Shown in pieces: positions 13,795-27,740 of a stretch of DNA of 64,000 bases. The translations under genes and the position numbers were made by a program. This DNA comes from Atherix ibis. Taxonomy: Eukaryota; Arthropoda; Insecta; Diptera; Athericidae. The stretch covers positions 62,596,951 through 62,660,950 of the forward strand of contig OY282608.1 in the NCBI GenBank assembly GCA_958298945.1, written 5' to 3'. The notes under the pieces are model-generated. The model was not told where the DNA came from. It did not search any database and was given only the letters and a program-made list of their open reading frames with translations. Positions within the stretch are counted from its first letter, which is position 1. Each line of letters begins with the position of its first letter.

Positions 13795-15863
13795 ACTAAC
13801 CAACAAACCAACAAACCAAAAAACCAAGAAACCAACAAGCCAACAAGCCAACAAGCCAACCAACCAACAAACTAACAAACCAACAAACGAACTAACCAAC
13901 AAACCAACAAGCCAACAAGCCAACAAACCAACAAACCAACAAACCAACAAACCAACAAACCAACAAACCAACAAACCAACAAACTAAGTAACCAACAAGC
14001 AAACAAACCAACAAACCAACAAGCCAAAAAGCCAACAAACCAACAAACCAACAAGCCAACAAACCAACAAATCAACAAACCAAAAAACCAACAAACCAAC
14101 AAACCAACAAACCAACAAACCAACAAGCCAACAAGCCAACAAACCAACAAACCAACAATCCAACAAGCCAACAAACCAACAAGCCAACAAACCAACAAAC
14201 CAACAAACCAAGTAACCAAAAAGCCAACAAACTAACAAACCAACAAGCCAACAAGCCAACAAACCAACAAACCAACAAAGCAACAAGCCAACAAACCAAC
14301 AAACCAACAAGCCACCAAACCAACTAACCAACAAACCAACAAACCAACAAACAAATAAACCAACAAACCAAAAAACCAACAAACCAACAAACCAACAAAC
14401 CAACATGCCAACAAGCCAACAAACCAACAAACCAACAAACCAACAAGCCAACAAACCAACAAGCCAACAAACCAACAAACCAAGTAACCAAAAAGCCAAC
14501 AAACTAACAAACCAACAAGCCAACAAGCCAACAAACAAACAAACCAAAAAAGCAACAAGCCAACAAGCCAACAAACCAACAAATCAACAAGCCAACAAAC
14601 CAACAAACCAACAAGCCAACAAGCCAACAAACCAACAAACCAACAAACCAACAAGCCAACAAACCAACAAACCAACAAGCCAACAAACCAACAAACCAAC
14701 AAACCAACAAACCAACAAGCCAACAAGCTAACAAACCAACAAACCAATAAGCCAACAAGCCAACAAACCAACAAACCAACAAGCCAACAAACCAAAAAAC
14801 CAACAAACCAACAAGCCAACAAACCAACAAACAAATAAACCAACAAACCAACAAACCAACAAACCAACAAGCCAACAAACCAACAAACCAACAAACCAAA
14901 AAACCAACAAACCAACAAACCAACAAACCAATAAACCAACAAACCAACAAGCCAACAAACCAACAAACCAACAAACCAACAAACCAAGTAACCAACAAAC
15001 CAACAAACCAACAAACCAACAAACCAACAAGCCAACAAACCAACAAACAAATAAACCAACAAACCAACAAACCAACAAACCAACAAACCAAAAAACCAAC
15101 AAACCAACAAGCCAACAAGCCAACAAACCAACAAACTAACAAATCAACAAGCCAACAAACCAACAAACCAACAAGCCAACAAGCCAACAAACCAACAAAC
15201 CAACAAACCAAAAAGCCAACAAACCAACAAACCTTCAAACGAACAAAGCAACAAGCCAACAAGCCAACAAGCCAACAAGCCAACAAACCAACAAACCAAC
15301 AAGCCAACAAACCAACAAACCAACAAACCAACAAGCCAACAAACCAACAAGCCAACAAACCAACAAACCAACAAACCAACAAGCCAACAAACCAACAAAC
15401 CAACAAGCCAACAAGCCAACAAACAAATAAACCAACAAACCAAAAAACCAACAAACCAACAAACCAACAAAGCAACAAACCAACAAACCAACAAGCCAAC
15501 AAACCAACAAACCAACAAACCAACAAGCCAACAAACCAACAAACAAATAAACCAACAAACCAACAAACCAACTAACCAACAAACCAACAAACCAAAAAAC
15601 CAACAAACCAACAAGCCAACAAGCCAACAAGCCAACAAACCAACAAACCAACAAACTAACAAACCAACAAACGAACTAACCAACAAACCAACAAGCCAAC
15701 AAGCCAACAAACCAACAAACCAACAAACCAACAAACCAACAAACCAACAAACTAAGTAAACAACAAGCAAACAAACCAACAAACCAACAAGCCAACAAGC
15801 CAACAAACCAACAAACCAACAAGCCAACAAACCAACAAATCAACAAACCAAAAAACCAACAAA

Positions 15864-15872
15864 CCAACAAAA
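15864..15872. other. Register shift +1: CCAACAAAA, third copy
   Basis: 5,326 bp after 10,538; phase 0 to 1. This is the last copy of the +1 unit, although its +2 partner continues further right. Confidence 0.95.
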
Positions 15873-16119
15873 CCAACAAACCAACAAACCAACAAGCCAA
15901 CAAGCCAACAAACAAACAAACCAACAAACCAACAAGCCAACAAACCAACAAGCCAACAAACCAACAAACCAACAAACCAAGTAACCAAAAAGCTAACAAA
16001 CTTACAAACCAACAAGCCAACAAGCCAACAAACCAACAAACCAACAAAGCAACAAGCCAACAAGCCAAGAAACCAACAAGCCACCAAACCAACAAACCAA
16101 TAAGCCAACTAACCAACAA

Positions 16120-18734
16120 ACCAACAAGCCAACAAGCCAACAAACCAACAAACCAACAAACCAACAAGCCAACAAACCAACAAGCCAACAAATCAACAAA
16201 CCAACAAACCAACAAACCAACAAACAAATAAACCAACAAACCAACAAACCAACAAACCAACAAACTAACAAACCAACAAGCCAACAAACCAACAAACCAA
16301 CAAGCCAACAAACCAACAAACCAACAAACCAACAAACCAACAAGCCAACAAGCCAACATACTAACAAACCAACAAGCCAACAAACCAAAAAACCAACAAA
16401 CCAACAAGCCAACAAGCCAACAAACCAACAAACTAACAAACCAACAAGCCTACAAACCAAAAACCCAACAAACCAACAAACCAACAAGCCAACAAACCAA
16501 CGAACCAACAAGCCAACAAACCAACAAACCAACAAACCAACAAGCCAACAAACCAACAAGCCAACAAACCAACAAACAAATAAACCAACAAACCAACAAA
16601 CCAACAAACCAACAAATCAAAAAACCAACAAACGAAAACAAACCAACAAACCAAAAAACCAACAAACCATCAAACGAACAAAGCAACAAGCCAACAAACC
16701 AACAAACTAACAAACCAACAAACGAACTAACCAACAAACCAACAAGCCAACAAGCCAACAAACCAACAAACCAACAAACCAACAAACCAACAAACCAACA
16801 AACCAACAAACTAAGTAACCAACAAACAAACAAACCAACAAACCAACAAGCCAACAAGCCAACAAACCAACAAACCAACAAGCCAACAAACCAACAAATC
16901 AACAAACTAAAAAACCAACAAACCAACAAACCAACAAACCAACAAACCAACAAGCCAACAAGCCAACAAACCAACAAACCAACAAACCAACAAGCCAACA
17001 AACCAACAAGCCAACAAACCAACAAACCAACAAACCAAGTAACCAAAAAGCCAACAAACTAACAAACCAGCAAGCCAACAAGCCAACAAACCAACAAACC
17101 AACAAAGCAACAAGCCAACAAGCCAACAAACCAACAAGCCACCAAACCAACAAACCAATAAGCCAACTAACCAACAAACCAATAAGCCAACAAGCCAACA
17201 ATCCAACAAACCAACAAACCAACAAGCCAACAAACCAACAAGCCAACAAATCAACAAACAAACAAGCCAACAAACCAACAAACCAACAAGCCAACAAACC
17301 AACAAGCCAACAAATCAACAAACCAGCAAACCAACAAACCAACAAACAAATAAACCAACAAACCAACAAACCAACAAACCAACAAACTAACAAACCAACA
17401 AGCCAACAAACCAACAAACCAACAAGCCAACAAACCAACAAACCAACAAACCAACAAACCAACAAGCCAACAAGCCAACAAACCAACAAACCAACAAGCC
17501 AACAAACCAAAAAACCAACAAACCAACAAGCCAACAAGCCAACAAACCAACAAACTAACAAACCAACAAGCCTACAAACCAACAAACCAACAAACCAACA
17601 AGCCAACAAGCCAACAAACCAACGAACCAACAAGCCAACAAACCAACAAACCAACAAACCAACAAGCCAACAAACCAACAAGCCAACAAACCAACAAACA
17701 AATAAACCAACAAACCAACAAACCAACAAACCAACAAACCAACAAACCAAAAAACCAACAAACCAACAAGCAAACAAGCCAACAAACCAACAAACTAACA
17801 AACCAACAAGCCAACAAACCAACAAGCCAACAAGCCAACAAACCAACAAACCAAAAAACCAACAAACCATCAAACGAACAAAGCAACAAGCCAACAAGCC
17901 AACAAGCCAACAAACCAACAAACCAACAAGCCAACTAACCAACAAACCAACAAGCCAACAAGCCAACAAACCAACAAACGAACAAACCAACAAGCCAACA
18001 AACCAACAAGCCAACAAACCAACAAGCCAACAAACCAACAAACCAACAAACCAACAAGCCAACAAACCAACAAACCAACAAGCCAACAAACCAACAAACA
18101 AATAAAGCAACAAACCAAAAAACCAACAAACCAACAAACCAACAAACCAACAAACCAACAAACCAACAAACCAACAAGCTAACAAACCAACAAACCAACA
18201 AACCAACAAGCCAACAAACCAACAAACAAATAAACCAACAAACCAACAAACCAAATAACCAACAAATCAACAAACCAAAAAACCAACAAACCAAAAAGCC
18301 AAAAAACCAACAAGCCAACAAACCAACAAACTAACAAACCAACAAACGAACTAACCAACAAACCAACAAGCCAACAAGCCAACAAACCAAAAAACCAACA
18401 AACCAACAAACCAACAAACTAAGTAACCAACAAGCAAACAAACCAACAAACCAACAACCCAACAAGCCAACAAACCAACAAACCAACAAGCCAACAAACC
18501 AACAAGCCAACAAGCCAACAAACCAACAAACCAACAAACTAAGTAACCAACAAGCAAACAAACCAAAAAACCAACAAACCAACAAACCAACAAACTAAGT
18601 AACCAACAAGCAAACAAACCCACAAACCAACAACCCAACAATCCAACAAACCAACAAACCAACAAGCCAACAAACCAACAAGCCAACAAGCCAACAAACC
18701 AACAAATCAACAAGCCAACAAACCAACAAACCAA
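16120..18734. repeat. 2,618-bp higher-order repeat, copy 1
   Basis: Matches about 18,735-21,395 at offsets of 2,610-2,618 bp. The period is 326-327 octamers plus 2 bases, the 2 bases being the CGAAAACAAA unit at 16,633. Marker CCATCAAACG occurs twice per copy, at 16,667 and 17,867. Near 18,240 the copy has CCAAATAACC, and at 18,420-18,600 three closely spaced CTAAGTAACC blocks. Confidence 0.9.
16633..16642. other. Register shift +2: CGAAAACAAA, third copy
   Basis: 5,318 bp after 11,315, one octamer less than its partner's offset; phase 1 to 3. Confidence 0.95.
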
Positions 18735-21395
18735 CAAGCCAACAAGCCAACAAACCAACAAACCAACAAACCAACAAGCCAACAAACCAACAAGCCAACA
18801 AATCAACAAACCAACAAACCAACAAACCAACAAACAAATAAACCAACAAACCAACAAACCAACAAACCAACAAACTAACAAACCAACAAGCCAACAAACC
18901 AACAAACCAACAAGCCAACAAACCAACAAACCAACAAACCAACAAACCAACAAGCCAACAAGCCAACATACTAACAAACCAACAAGCCAACAAACCAAAA
19001 AACCAACAAACCAACAAGCCAACAAGCCAACAAACCAACAAACTAACAAACCAACAAGCCTACAAACCAAAAACCCAACAAACCAACAAACCAACAAGCC
19101 AACAAACCAACGAACCAACAAGCCAACAAACCAACAAACCAACAAACCAACAAGCCAACAAACCAACAAGCCAACAAACCAACAAACAAATAAACCAACA
19201 AACCAACAAACCAACAAACCAACAAACCAACAAATCAAAAAACCAACAAACGAAAACAAACCAACAAACCAAAAAACCAACAAACCATCAAACGAACAAA
19301 GCAACAAGCCAACAAACCAACAAACTAACAAACCAACAAACGAACTAACCAACAAACCAACAAGCCAACAAGCCAACAAACCAACAAACCAACAAACCAA
19401 CAAACCAACAAACCAACAAACCAACAAACTAAGTAACCAACAAACAAACAAACCAACAAACCAACAAGCCAACAAGCCAACAAACCAACAAACCAACAAG
19501 CCAACAAACCAACAAATCAACAAACTAAAAAACCAACAAACCAACAAACCAACAAACCAACAAACCAACAAGCCAACAAGCCAACAAACCAACAAACCAA
19601 CAAACCAACAAGCCAACAAACCAACAAGCCAACAAACCAACAAACCAACAAACCAAGTAACCAAAAAGCCAACAAACTAACAAACCAGCAAGCCAACAAG
19701 CCAACAAACCAACAAACCAACAAAGCAACAAGCCAACAAGCCAACAAACCAACAAGCCACCAAACCAACAAACCAATAAGCCAACTAACCAACAAACCAA
19801 TAAGCCAACAAGCCAACAATCCAACAAACCAACAAACCAACAAGCCAACAAACCAACAAGCCAACAAATCAACAAACAAACAAGCCAACAAACCAACAAA
19901 CCAACAAGCCAACAAACCAACAAGCCAACAAATCAACAAACCAGCAAACCAACAAACCAACAAACAAATAAACCAACAAACCAACAAACCAACAAACCAA
20001 CAAACTAACAAACCAACAAGCCAACAAACCAACAAACCAACAAGCCAACAAACCAACAAACCAACAAACCAACAAACCAACAAGCCAACAAGCCAACAAA
20101 CCAACAAACCAACAAGCCAACAAACCAAAAAACCAACAAACCAACAAGCCAACAAGCCAACAAACCAACAAACTAACAAACCAACAAGCCTACAAACCAA
20201 CAAACCAACAAACCAACAAGCCAACAAGCCAACAAACCAACGAACCAACAAGCCAACAAACCAACAAACCAACAAACCAACAAGCCGACAAACCAACAAG
20301 CCAACAAACCAACAAACAAATAAACCAACAAACCAACAAACCAACAAACCAACAAACCAACAAACCAAAAAACCAACAAACCAACAAGCAAACAAGCCAA
20401 CAAACCAACAAACTAACAAACCAACAAGCCAACAAACCAACAAGCCAACAAGCCAACAAACCAACAAACCAAAAAACCAACAAACCATCAAACGAACAAA
20501 GCAACAAGCCAACACGCCAACAAGCCAACAAACCAACAAACCAACAAGCCAACTAACCAACAAACCAACAAGCCAACAACCCAACAAACCAACAAACGAA
20601 CAAACCAACAAGCCAACAAACCAACAAGCCAACAAACCAACAAGCCAACAAACCAACAAACCAACAAACCAACAAGCCAACAAACCAACAAACCAACAAG
20701 CCAACAAACCAACAAACAAATAAAGCAACAAACCAAAAAACCAACAAACCAACAAACCAACAAACCAACAAACCAACAAACCAACAAACCAACAAGCTAA
20801 CAAACCAACAAACCAACAAACCAACAAGCCAACAAACCAACAAACAAATAGACCAACAAACCAACAAACCAAATAACCAACAAATCAACAAACCAAAAAA
20901 CCAACAAACCAAAAAGCCAAAAAACCAACAAGCCAACAAACCAACAAACTAACAAACCAACAAACGAACTAACCAACAAACCAACAAGCCAACAAGCCAA
21001 CAAACCAAAAAACCAACAAACCAACAAACCAACAAACTAAGTAACCAACAAGCAAACAAACCAACAAACCAACAACCCAACAAGCCAACAAACCAACAAA
21101 CCAACAAGCCAACAAACCAACAAGCCAACAAGCCAACAAACCAACAAACCAACAAACTAAGTAACCAACAAGCAAACAAACCAAAAAACCAACAAACCAA
21201 CAAACCAACAAACTAAGTAACCAACAAGCAAACAAACCCACAAACCAACAACCCAACAATCCAACAAACCAACAAACCAACAAGCCAACAAACCAACAAG
21301 CCAACAAGCCAACAAACCAACAAATCAACAAGCCAACAAACCAACAAACCAACAAGCCAACAAGCCAACAAACCAACAAACCAACAAACCAACAA
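18735..21395. repeat. 2,618-bp higher-order repeat, copy 2
   Basis: Repeats 16,120-18,780, with CGAAAACAAA at 19,251 and markers at 19,285 and 20,485, all 2,618 bp after copy 1. Differences are few, for example GCCGAC at 20,285 and CACGCC near 20,512 in this copy only. Confidence 0.9.
19251..19260. other. Register shift +2: CGAAAACAAA, fourth copy
   Basis: 2,618 bp after the third copy; phase 3 to 5. No CCAACAAAA unit precedes it. Confidence 0.95.
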
Positions 21396-23820
21396 GCCAA
21401 CAAACCAACAAACCAACAAGCCAACAAACCAACAAAGCAACAAACCAACAAACCAACAAGCCAACAAGCCAACAAACCAACAAACCAACAAGCCAACAAA
21501 CCAACAAATCAACAAACCAAAAAACCAACAAACCAACAAACCAACAAACCAACAAACCAACAAGCCAACAAGCCAACAAACCAACAAACCAACAAACCAA
21601 CAAGCCAACAAACCAACAAGCCAACAAACCAACAAACCAACAAACCAAGTAACCAAAAAGCCAACAAACTAACAAACCAACAAGCCAACAAGCCAACAAA
21701 CCAACAAACCAACAAAGCAACAAGCCAACAAGCCAACAAACCAACAAGCCACCAAACCAACAAACCAATAAGCCAACTAACAAACAAACCAACAAGTCAA
21801 CAAGCCAACAAACCAACAAACCAACAAACCAACAAGCCAACAAACCAACAAGCCAACAAATCAACAAACCAACAAACCAACAAACAAATAAACCAACAAA
21901 CCAACAAACCAACAAACCAACAAACTAACAAACCAACAAGCCAACAAACCAACAAACCAACAAGCCAACAAACCAACAAACCAACAAACCAACAAACCAA
22001 CAAGCCAACAAGCCAACAAACCAACAAACCAACAAGCCAACAAACCAAAAAACCAACAAACCAACAAGCCAACAAGCCAACAAACCAACAAACTAACAAA
22101 CCAACAAGCCTACAAACCAACAAACCAACAAACCAACAAGCCAACAAGCCAACAAACCAACGAACCAACAAGCCAACAAACCAACAAACCAACAAATCAA
22201 CAAACCAACAAACCAACAAACCAACAAACAAATAAACCAACAAACCAACAAACCAACAAACCAACAAACTAACAAACCAACAAGCCAACAAACCAACAAA
22301 CCAACAAGCCAACAAACCAACAAACCAACAAACCAACAAACCAACAAGCCAACAAGCCAACAAACCAACAAACCAACAAGCCAACAAACCAAAAAACCAA
22401 CAAACCAACAAGCCAACAAGCCAACAAACCAACAAACTAACAAACCAACAAGCCTACAAACCAACAAACCAACAAACCAACAAGCCAACAAGCCAACAAA
22501 CCAACGAACCAACAAGCCAACAAACCAACAAACCAACAAACCAACAAGCCAACAAACCAACAAGCCAACAAACCAACAAACAAATAAACCAACAAACCAA
22601 CAAACCAACAAACCAACAAACCAACAAACCAAAAAACCAACAAACCAACAAGCAAACAAGCCAACAAACCAACAAACTAACAAATCAACAAGCCAACAAA
22701 CCAACAAGCCAACAAGCCAACAAACCAACAAACCAAAAAACCAACAAACCAACAAACCATCAAACGAACAAAGCAACAAGCCAACAAGCCAACAAGCCAA
22801 CAAACCAACAAACCAACAAGCCAACTAACCAACAAACCAACAAGCCAACAAGCCAACAAACCAACAAACGAACAAACCAACAAGCCAACAAACCCACAAG
22901 CCAACAAACCAACAAACCAACAAACCAACAAGCCAACAAACCAACAAACCAACAAGCCAACAAACCAACAAACAAATAAAGCAACAAACCAAAAAACCAA
23001 CAAACCAACAAACCAACAAACCAACAAACCAACAAACCAACAAACCAACAAGCTAACAAACCAACAAACCAACAAACCAACAAGCCAACAAACCAACAAA
23101 CAAATAAACCAACAAACCAACAAACCAAATAACCAACAAATCAACAAACCAAAAAACCAACAAACCAAAAAGCCAAAAAGCCAACAAGCCAACAAACCAA
23201 CAAACTAACAAACCAACAAACGAACTAACCAACAAACCAACAAGCCAACAAGCCAACAAACCAAAAAACCAACAAACCAACAAACCAACAAACTAAGTAA
23301 CCAACAAGCAAACAAACCAACAAACCAACAACCCAACAAGCCAACAAACCAACAAACCAACAAGCCAACAAACCAACAAGCCAACAAGCCGACAAACCAA
23401 CAAACCAACAAACTAAGTAACCAACAAGCAAACAAACCAAAAAACCAACAAACCAACAAACCAACAAACTAAGTAACCAACAAGCCAACAAACCAACAAA
23501 CCAACAAGCCAACAAACCAAAAAACCAACAAACCAACAAGCCAACAAACCAACAAGCCAACAAGCCAACAAACCAACAAATCAACAAGCCAACAAACCAA
23601 CAAACCAACAAGCCAACAAACCAACAAACCAACAAACCAACAAGCCAACAAACCAACAAACAAATAAACCAACAAACCAACAAACCAACAAACAAATAAA
23701 CCAACAAACCAACAAACCAACAAACCAACAAACCAAAAAACCAACAAACCAACAAACCAACAAGCCAACAAGCCAACAAACCAACAAACCAACATGCCAA
23801 CAAGCCAACAAACCAACAAA
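21210..23820. repeat. 8,178-bp-spaced repeat, copy 1
   Basis: Recurs at 29,390-32,010 with an offset of 8,178 bp that becomes 8,186 bp when the right copy gains one octamer near 31,411. Between the copies lie the blocks of the 5,362- and 2,816-bp repeats; 5,362 plus 2,816 equals 8,178, so this spacing is the sum of two nested steps for the left part. The CCAACATG unit near 23,794 (31,980) marks the right end. Confidence 0.85.
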
Positions 23821-23956
23821 CCAACAAACCAACAAACCAACAAACCAACAAGCCAACAAACCAACAAGCCAACAAGCCAACAAACCAACAAACCAACAAA
23901 CTAAGTAACCAACAAGCAAACAAACCAAAAAACCAACAAACCAACAAACCAACAAA
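23821..23956. repeat. Short link of octamers
   Basis: About 135 bp of octamers between the end of the 8,178-bp match and the start of the second 5,362-bp copy. It contains one CTAAGTAACC block near 23,901 and nothing else of note. Confidence 0.6.
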
Positions 23957-26900
23957 CTAAGTAACCAACAAGCAAACAAACCCACAAACCAACAACCCAA
24001 CAATCCAACAAACCAACAAACCAACAAGCCAACAAACCAACAAGCCAACAAGCCAACAAACCAACAAATCAACAAGCCAACAAACCAACAAACCAACAAG
24101 CCAACAAGCCAACAAACCAACAAACCAACAAACCAACAAGCCAACAAACCAACAAGCCAACAAATCAACAAACCAACAAACCAACAAACCAACAAACAAA
24201 TAAACCAACAAACCAACAAACCAACAAACCAACAAACTAACAAACCAACAAGCCAACAAACCAACAAACCAACAAGCCAACAAACCAACAAACCAACAAA
24301 CCAACAAACCAACAAGCCAACAAGCCAACATACTAACAAACCAACAAGCCAACAAACCAAAAAACCAACAAACCAACAAGCCAACAAGCCAACAAACCAA
24401 CAAACTAACAAACCAACAAGCCTGCAAACCAAAAACCCAACAAACCAACAAACCAACAAGCCAACAAACCAACGAACCAACAAGCCAACAAACCAACAAA
24501 CCAACAAACCAACAAGCCAACAAACCAACAAGCCAACAAACCAACAAACAAATAAACCAACAAACCAACAAACCAACAAACCAACAAACCAACAAATCAA
24601 AAAACCAACAAACGAAAACAAACCAACAAACCAAAAAACCAACAAACCATCAAACGAACAAAGCAACAAGCCAACAAACCAACAAACTAACAAACCAACA
24701 AACGAACTAACCAACAAACCAACAAGCCAACAAGCCAACAAACCAACAAACCAACAAACCAACAAACCAACAAACCAACAAACCAACAAACTAAGTAACC
24801 AACAAACAAACAAACCAACAAACCAACAAGCCAACAAGCCAACAAACCAACAAACCAACAAGCCAACAAACCAACAAATCAACAAACTAAAAAACCAACA
24901 AACCAACAAACCAACAAACCAACAAACCAACAAGCCAACAAGCCAACAAACCAACAAACCAACAAACCAACAAGCCAACAAACCAACAAGCCAACAAACC
25001 AACAAACCAACAAACCAAGTAACCAAAAAGCCAACAAACTAACAAACCAGCAAGCCAACAAGCCAACAAACCAACAAACCAACAAAGCAACAAGCCAACA
25101 AGCCAACAAACCAACAAGCCACCAAACCAACAAACCAATAAGCCAACTAACCAACAAACCAATAAGCCAACAAGCCAACAATCCAACAAACCAACAAACC
25201 AACAAGCCAACAAACCAACAAGCCAACAAATCAACAAACAAACAAGCCAACAAACCAACAAACCAACAAGCCAACAAACCAACAAGCCAACAAATCAACA
25301 AACCAGCAAACCAACAAACCAACAAACAAATAAACCAACAAACCAACAAACCAACAAACCAACAAACTAACAAACCAACAAGCCAACAAACCAACAAACC
25401 AACAAGCCAACAAACCAACAAACCAACAAACCAACAAACCAACAAGCCAACAAGCCAACAAACCAACAAACCAACAAGCCAACAAACCAAAAAACCAACA
25501 AACCAACAAGCCAACAAGCCAACAAACCAACAAACTAACAAACCAACAAGCCTACAAACCAACAAACCAACAAACCAACAAGCCAACAAGCCAACAAACC
25601 AACGAACCAACAAGCCAACAAACCAACAAACCAACAAACCAACAAGCCGACAAACCAACAAGCCAACAAACCAACAAACAAATAAACCAACAAACCAACA
25701 AACCAACAAACCAACAAACCAACAAACCAAAAAACCAACAAACCAACAAGCAAACAAGCCAACAAACCAACAAACTAACAAACCAACAAGCCAACAAACC
25801 AACAAGCCAACAAGCCAACAAACCAACAAACCAAAAAACCAACAAACCATCAAACGAACAAAGCAACAAGCCAACAAGCCAACAAGCCAACAAACCAACA
25901 AACCAACAAGCCAACTAACCAACAAACCAACAAGCCAACAACCCAACAAACCAACAAACGAACAAACCAACAAGCCAACAAACCAACAAGCCAACAAACC
26001 AACAAGCCAACAAACCAACAAACCAACAAACCAACAAGCCAACAAACCAACAAACCAACAAGCCAACAAACCAACAAACAAATAAAGCAACAAACCAAAA
26101 AACCAACAAACCAACAAACCAACAAACCAACAAACCAACAAACCAACAAACCAACAAGCTAACAAACCAACAAACCAACAAACCAACAAGCCAACAAACC
26201 AACAAACAAATAAACCAACAAACCAACAAACCAAATAACCAACAAATCAACAAACCAAAAAACCAACAAACCAAAAAGCCAAAAAACCAACAAGCCAACA
26301 AACCAACAAACTAACAAACCAACAAACGAACTAACCAACAAACCAACAAGCCAACAAGCCAACAAACCAAAAAACCAACAAACCAACAAACCAACAAACT
26401 AAGTAACCAACAAGCAAACAAACCAACAAACCAACAACCCAACAAGCCAACAAACCAACAAACCAACAAGCCAACAAACCAACAAGCCAACAAGCCAACA
26501 AACCAACAAACCAACAAACTAAGTAACCAACAAGCAAACAAACCAAAAAACCAACAAACCAACAAACCAACAAACTAAGTAACCAACAAGCAAACAAACC
26601 CACAAACCAACAACCCAACAATCCAACAAACCAACAAACCAACAAGCCAACAAACCAACAAGCCAACAAGCCAACAAACCAACAAATCAACAAGCCAACA
26701 AACCAACAAACCAACAAGCCAACAAGCCAACAAACCAACAAACCAACAAACCAACAAGCCAACAAACCAACAAACCAACAAGCCAACAAACCAACAAAAC
26801 AACAAACCAACAAACCAACAAGCCAACAAGCCAACAAACCAACAAACCAACAAGCCAACAAACCAACAAATCAACAAACCAAAAAACCAACAAACCAACA

Positions 26901-27740
26901 AACCAACAAACCAACAAACCAACAAGCCAACAAGCCAACAAACCAACAAACCAACAAACCAACAAGCCAACAAACCAACAAGCCAACAAACCAACAAACC
27001 AACAAACCAAGTAACCAAAAAGCCAACAAACTAACAAACCAACAAGCCAACAAGCCAACAAACCAACAAACCAACAAAGCAACAAGCCAACAAGCCAACA
27101 AACCAACAAGCCACCAAACCAACAAACCAATAAGCCAACTAACAAACAAACCAACAAGTCAACAAGCCAACAAACCAACAAACCAACAAACCAACAAGCC
27201 AACAAACCAACAAGCCAAAAAATCAACAAACCAACAAACCAACAAACAAATAAACCAACAAACCAACAAACCAACAAACCAACAAACTAACAAACCAACA
27301 AGCCAACAAACCAACAAACCAACAAGCCAACAAACCAACAAACCAACAAACCAACAAACCAACAAGCCAACAAGCCAACAAACCAACAAACCAACAAGCC
27401 AACAAACCAAAAAACCAACAAACCAACAAGCCAACAAGCCAACAAACCAACAAACTAACAAACCAACAAGCCTACAAACCAACAAACCAACAAACCAACA
27501 AGCCAACAAGCCAACAAACCAACGAACCAACAAGCCAACAAACCAACAAACCAACAAATCAACAAACCAACAAACCAACAAACCAACAAACAAATAAACC
27601 AACAAACCAACAAACCAACAAACCAACAAACTAACAAACCAACAAGCCAACAAACCAACAAACCAACAAGCCAACAAACCAACAAACCAACAAACCAACA
27701 AGCCAACAAGCCAACAAACCAACAAACCAACAAGCCAACA
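23957..27740. repeat. 5,362-bp higher-order repeat, copy 2
   Basis: Second copy of 18,595-22,385, with CGAAAACAAA at 24,613 and markers at 24,647 and 25,847. One copy-specific change is CCTGCAAACC near 24,421 where copy 1 has CCTACAAACC. This holds the last of the +2 register shifts; from 24,623 onward the octamer phase is unbroken for about 19.5 kb. Confidence 0.88.
24613..24622. other. Register shift +2: CGAAAACAAA, fifth copy
   Basis: 5,362 bp after the fourth copy; phase 5 to 7, which is then kept to 44,143. Confidence 0.95.

Larger units (their letters stand above)
13795..16695. repeat. 5.33-kb higher-order repeat, copy 2
   Basis: Second copy of 8460-11385. It holds single copies of the elements that are doubled in 9822-13043, so either the 1,603-bp duplication happened only in the left copy or one copy was lost here. 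The +1 unit at 15,864 and the +2 unit at 16,633 are retained. Confidence 0.85.
18595..22385. repeat. 5,362-bp higher-order repeat, copy 1
   Basis: This block recurs at 23,957-27,740. The offset of 5,362 bp is 670 octamers plus 2 bases. It overlaps the second 2,618-bp copy, so this larger duplication came after or spanned the smaller one. Shared landmarks include CCCACAAACC after CTAAGTAACC, CGAAAACAAA and both CCATCAAACG markers. Confidence 0.88.
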
